Assembly (NCBI RefSeq): GCF_047663525.1
Contig: NC_092605.1
Coordinates: 558,001-622,000 of the forward strand
Direction: 5' to 3'
Origin: Anas platyrhynchos
Lineage: Eukaryota; Chordata; Aves; Anseriformes; Anatidae
Length of the DNA stretch: 64,000 nt
Shown here one piece after another: positions 60,895-64,000 of the stretch. Both the position numbers and the translations under genes were made by a program. The notes under the pieces are model-generated. The model had not been told where the DNA came from, did not search any database, and worked only from the letters and a program-made list of their open reading frames with translations. How positions within the stretch are numbered: the stretch's first letter is position 1; every line of letters begins with the position of its first letter.

Positions 60895-62130
60895 TTTGGA
60901 GCAATTACAACCTCCCAAGGAGGTATTAATGTTAACAAATATGTGGATCATTTTCTATTGTCAGGACAGGAGAAAAGAGTTGTGAAGAAAGCTACTAACA
61001 AGCTATTCAACTTTCTGGGAAAGCAGGGCTTGGGAGTATTGAAAAATAAATTACAATACGGAGAAAGAGAAGTCAGGTATTTAAGGCATTTAATGTCTGA
61101 AGGAAAACAGAATAAATGCAGAGAGGATTCAGGGAACTGTTGAAAATTAAGAAAGAACTAAAAAAGTTTTAAAAGAAAGATTTTTTAAGGAATCAGGAGC
61201 TATGAAGTCTGAAGGAAAATGGATACTCCCTGATGGGAGAGAAATGCTGAATAAAGGGATAATGAGGCAAATATTAACTGTTTTACATCAGAAGAGTCAT
61301 TGGGAGGTGCAAGCAATGTGTGATGTTGTGCTACAAAAGTATGTCTGTGTAGGAATATACACTTTAGCGAAGCACATATGCAGAGGATGTACTATATGTC
61401 AAAAGGTAAATAAAAAGGTCTTCTGTAACCCATCTAGAAGAGGACGGGAGCCAGGGGTTTGACCTTTCCAAAGTATACGGGTAAATTTTACTGGGTTACT
61501 TGTTTGTCCTAATTGACCACGTGACTGGATGGGCGTAAAGCTTTACTGCAAGGGTTAAAGCAGGCCTTAGAGATTGAGTGGGATTTTCACAGCCCCTGGC
61601 ACCCCTCCTCTTCTGGGAAGGTGGAACGAATGAATCAGACATTAAAGAAGCAATTAACTAAACTAGTGTTAGAAACCCAACTTCCTTGGGTAAAATGCTT
61701 ACTCCTACAGGTTTAAACAGCACCAAGAAAGGATATAGGAATTTCACCATATGAGATGCTGTTCAGATTGCCCTATCTGGGCAGAAGGGATGAGATACCA
61801 CAATTCAAAACAAGAGAGTTTTCTTAAGAACTGTATTCTGGGTTTGTCCTCTTCTTTGTCATTTCTCAGGACCTGTGGGTTGTTGTCTCAAACCCCACCT
61901 TTGGAATTCCCCATTCACCACCATCACCCAGGAAACCGGGTCCTGATTTGGACCTGGAAAGAGTCAACTCCGGCCTGAATGGGAAGGACAATTACTAACC
62001 ACTGAAACAGCCATAAGAACTGCGGAAAAAGGTTGGACTCACTATACTCGAGTGAAGGCATCCGTCGACGCTAGTACCTGGGAAGCTGTTCCTACAAAAG
62101 ACTTGTTGGAAGTTGAAATTGAATAGAAAA
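60466..62130 (+). pseudogene. Retroviral pol remnant
   Basis: Fossil traces of reverse transcriptase (60940-61130, around YVDHFLLSGQEKR and YLRHLMSEGK), the integrase zinc-binding domain (61200-61440, LHQKSHWEVQ then CRGCTICQK) and the integrase core (61600-61760, GKVERMNQTLKKQLTKL). Degraded and incomplete compared with a full retroviral pol. Confidence 0.8.
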
Positions 62131-62339
62131 ATCTCATAGTGGACTCTGAGCAGGATAAGAGCTTACAATTGTAAACTAACCTTTATTTTCACAGGTAACT
62201 AACGACTGTGACTTGTGATTGAAAGAAAGAACAGACCTATAGCGAAATGCAGTGCTCCCAAGGGGGGGGTTGTTATAGTAGTAGTGTACATCTTATTTTT
62301 TGTATTGATAATTATTTGGAAACCTAAGGTTTAAAAATA

Positions 62340-63950
62340 ATGACAGGGAAAAAATGATTACTAATTTTGTTTTTAGTGATTCTAGGCCTCAGAGAAGGCC
62401 TCGGTCAATTGGCAACTTGCAAAAGGCATGACCAGATAATAGCAAAAACGGGATACCCCATCAAAATATGGGTGACTGTGACAGAGGGTCATGTACCACA
62501 TTCTGTCACGTTTGATGTTTGTGAGGTGTTAGCTTGTGGAGATTTAAATGCCCAACGACAATTGAGCAGAGAGAACAAATAACTGGGAGAGACCCAACAG
62601 CCAGATTGAGAATAGCTGTATGGAAACAATCCTCTACTGCCATCAGAGAAAGGGAGAAACTCAAGGAGAAAACAGGAGAGAAAACAGGAAGCCCTCTGAA
62701 ATGTGTCAGTTCAAACAAGGTATGGGGATGTGAATGCTTGGATAGAATGGGTCAAATATACCGTCCAGAGTCTCAACCGTAGCTACTGCTATGCTTGTGC
62801 CTCGGGATGACCGATTGCCCAGATAGTGCCCTTCCCATGGTGGTGGACCAAAGACTCCCAAGGGATGCGATGTATGATTGCATTGTACCAAGAAAAGACT
62901 GCCTGGGGAAATGAGGCCTGTAAGTCTCTCTTTGCTGTTCCTTGCATGATAACAGTATCACGGTTCCCCCTGCATTCTCTACAGCTATAGGTAACCATAC
63001 AGCTTGCCTCTCACGGCAGGGTGTGAGTGCTACCTGGCATCTGGGAGAATTTGCCTTGTGCTACCAAGGACTTGATGGGAAACTGCTCAAGACTAGAGAT
63101 CCCCAGGGCAGATCTCTGGTGGTACGGTGGAGGAAAGATCTTACGGTCCACCCTACCATCTAATTGGGAAGGCACTTGTGCACTTGTTCAATTAGCTATA
63201 CCCTTCACCCTGGCATTTGAAAGAGAAACATCACAAATACCCAGAAGAAGTAAAAGAGGCTTAGGAATATCATTTGATGATAGAGTATATATAGATTCTA
63301 TTGGGGTACCTAGAGGAGTTCCAGATGAACATAAAGCCAGAAATCAAATTGCTGCAGGGTTTGAGTCACTGTTCTGGTGGGTAACAATCAATAAAAATGT
63401 GGATTGGATTAATTATTTCTATTATAATCAGCAGAGATTCATCAATTATACCAAGGATGCGATGAGAGGAATCGCTGAACAACTAGATGCCATCAGCAAA
63501 ATGGCTTGGGAAAACAGGATAGCATTAGATATGATGCTCGCAGAGGAAGTAGGTGTGTTTGTGTGTGTAATACTGAGCAACCATTGTTGCACTCTTATAG
63601 CCAACAATAGTGTCCCAGATGGCTCGGTAACAAGAGCATTGCAAGGGCTTACCACCCTTGCCAGTGAATTGGCAGAAAAAAAAAAAAAAATAATAATAAT
63701 AATAAAAAAAAAAAAAGGCATATTTGCAACATTGATCGTAGTTGTAGGAGTTTTGACAGCCATTGGTTGCTGCATTATCCCCTGTGTAAGAGGACTAGTA
63801 CAGTGGTTAACTGAAACCGCACTATTGAAACAAATGACCATGGAGCTACCACCTTACTCAGATAAGGAGATAGTGAGGAGATGGAAAGCAAAGAAGAAGT
63901 CTATCAAATTGCACCTTAGAGAAAGGTTTTGCAAAAATCAACAGTTTATA
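62340..63950 (+). pseudogene. Retroviral env remnant
   Basis: A fossil with surface-unit traces (62360-63000) and a better preserved transmembrane unit. The latter has a basic cleavage-type sequence (RSKRG near 63250), heptad-rich helical text, an immunosuppressive-domain-like segment (NRIALDMMLAEEVG near 63520-63560) and a hydrophobic membrane segment near 63720-63800. It is class I-like in layout and is broken. Confidence 0.8.
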
Positions 63951-63970
63951 AAAAAAAAGAAAAGGGGGGA
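63951..63970 (+). other. Polypurine tract
   Basis: An A-rich then G6 purine run directly before the 3' LTR start, as expected for the plus-strand primer of a retrovirus. Confidence 0.85.
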
Positions 63971-63972
63971 AT

Positions 63973-64000
63973 TGTGGGAATAGAAATGTTGTTTTTGCAG
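63973..64000 (+). repeat. Start of the 3' LTR (cut by the window edge)
   Basis: 28 bases identical to 57305-57332; the rest lies beyond the window. It shows that the provirus is a two-LTR element and not a solo LTR. Confidence 0.92.

Larger units (their letters stand above)
57305..64000 (+). mobile_element. Degraded class I (gammaretrovirus-like) endogenous retrovirus, right end cut by window
   Basis: A retroviral fossil in plus orientation, AT-rich against its GC-rich surroundings. Parts in order: 5' LTR (57305-57781), tRNA-Pro-type primer binding site, leader with tandem repeats, gag, pol and env remnants, polypurine tract, and the first 28 bases of the 3' LTR, identical to the start of the 5' LTR. 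All three genes are broken, with well over ten breaks in total; the longest open stretch is in the env transmembrane part. The primer site and the TM-type env suggest class I; the exact family was not identified. Age cannot be set from 28 shared LTR bases; the decay of the genes suggests an insertion that is not recent. A GC-rich block at about 60045-60465 looks like a second repeat inserted into it. Confidence 0.93.

Overview
This is a GC-rich vertebrate genomic window, almost certainly from a bird. Compact genes, CpG-island promoters and protein sequences closest to avian ones (notably TIMP2) suggest a microchromosome homologous to chicken 18. Gene order matches human 17q25.3: DNAH17 - CYTH1 - USP36 - TIMP2 - CANT1 - C1QTNF1. 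Species was not determined.

Layout. Bases 1-11463 (minus) hold the first 31 coding exons of DNAH17, stem and start of linker; the gene runs off the left edge. Bases 12210-27120 (minus) hold CYTH1 (cytohesin-1), including a 3-nt micro-exon and two extra candidate first exons. Bases 27275-35700 (minus) hold USP36 in 18 coding exons. Bases 36400-46100 (minus) hold TIMP2 in five coding exons with a 7.1-kb first intron. Bases 48593-51780 (minus) hold CANT1. Bases 55780-57000 (plus) hold C1QTNF1. From 57305 to the right edge lies a degraded class I endogenous retrovirus in plus orientation: 5' LTR, tRNA-Pro-type primer site, remnants of gag, pol and env, a polypurine tract, and the first 28 bases of the 3' LTR.

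The genes do not form a pathway: a sperm axonemal motor chain, an ARF exchange factor, a nucleolar deubiquitinase, a secreted metalloproteinase inhibitor, an ER/Golgi nucleotidase and a secreted C1q/TNF-related protein. They form a conserved block in which five consecutive minus-strand genes are packed tightly; CYTH1 starts about 180 bp beyond the USP36 poly(A) signal.

Exon limits were read by hand from splice sites and checked by codon phase: exons within each gene join in phase (CYTH1 checked both with and without its micro-exon). No previously undescribed multi-gene system was seen. The most interesting signals are the CYTH1 micro-exon, the phase-matched alternative CYTH1 first exons with a regulatory cluster behind one of them, a GC-AG intron in DNAH17, motif clusters in CYTH1 and TIMP2 introns, and the retrovirus placed just behind C1QTNF1.
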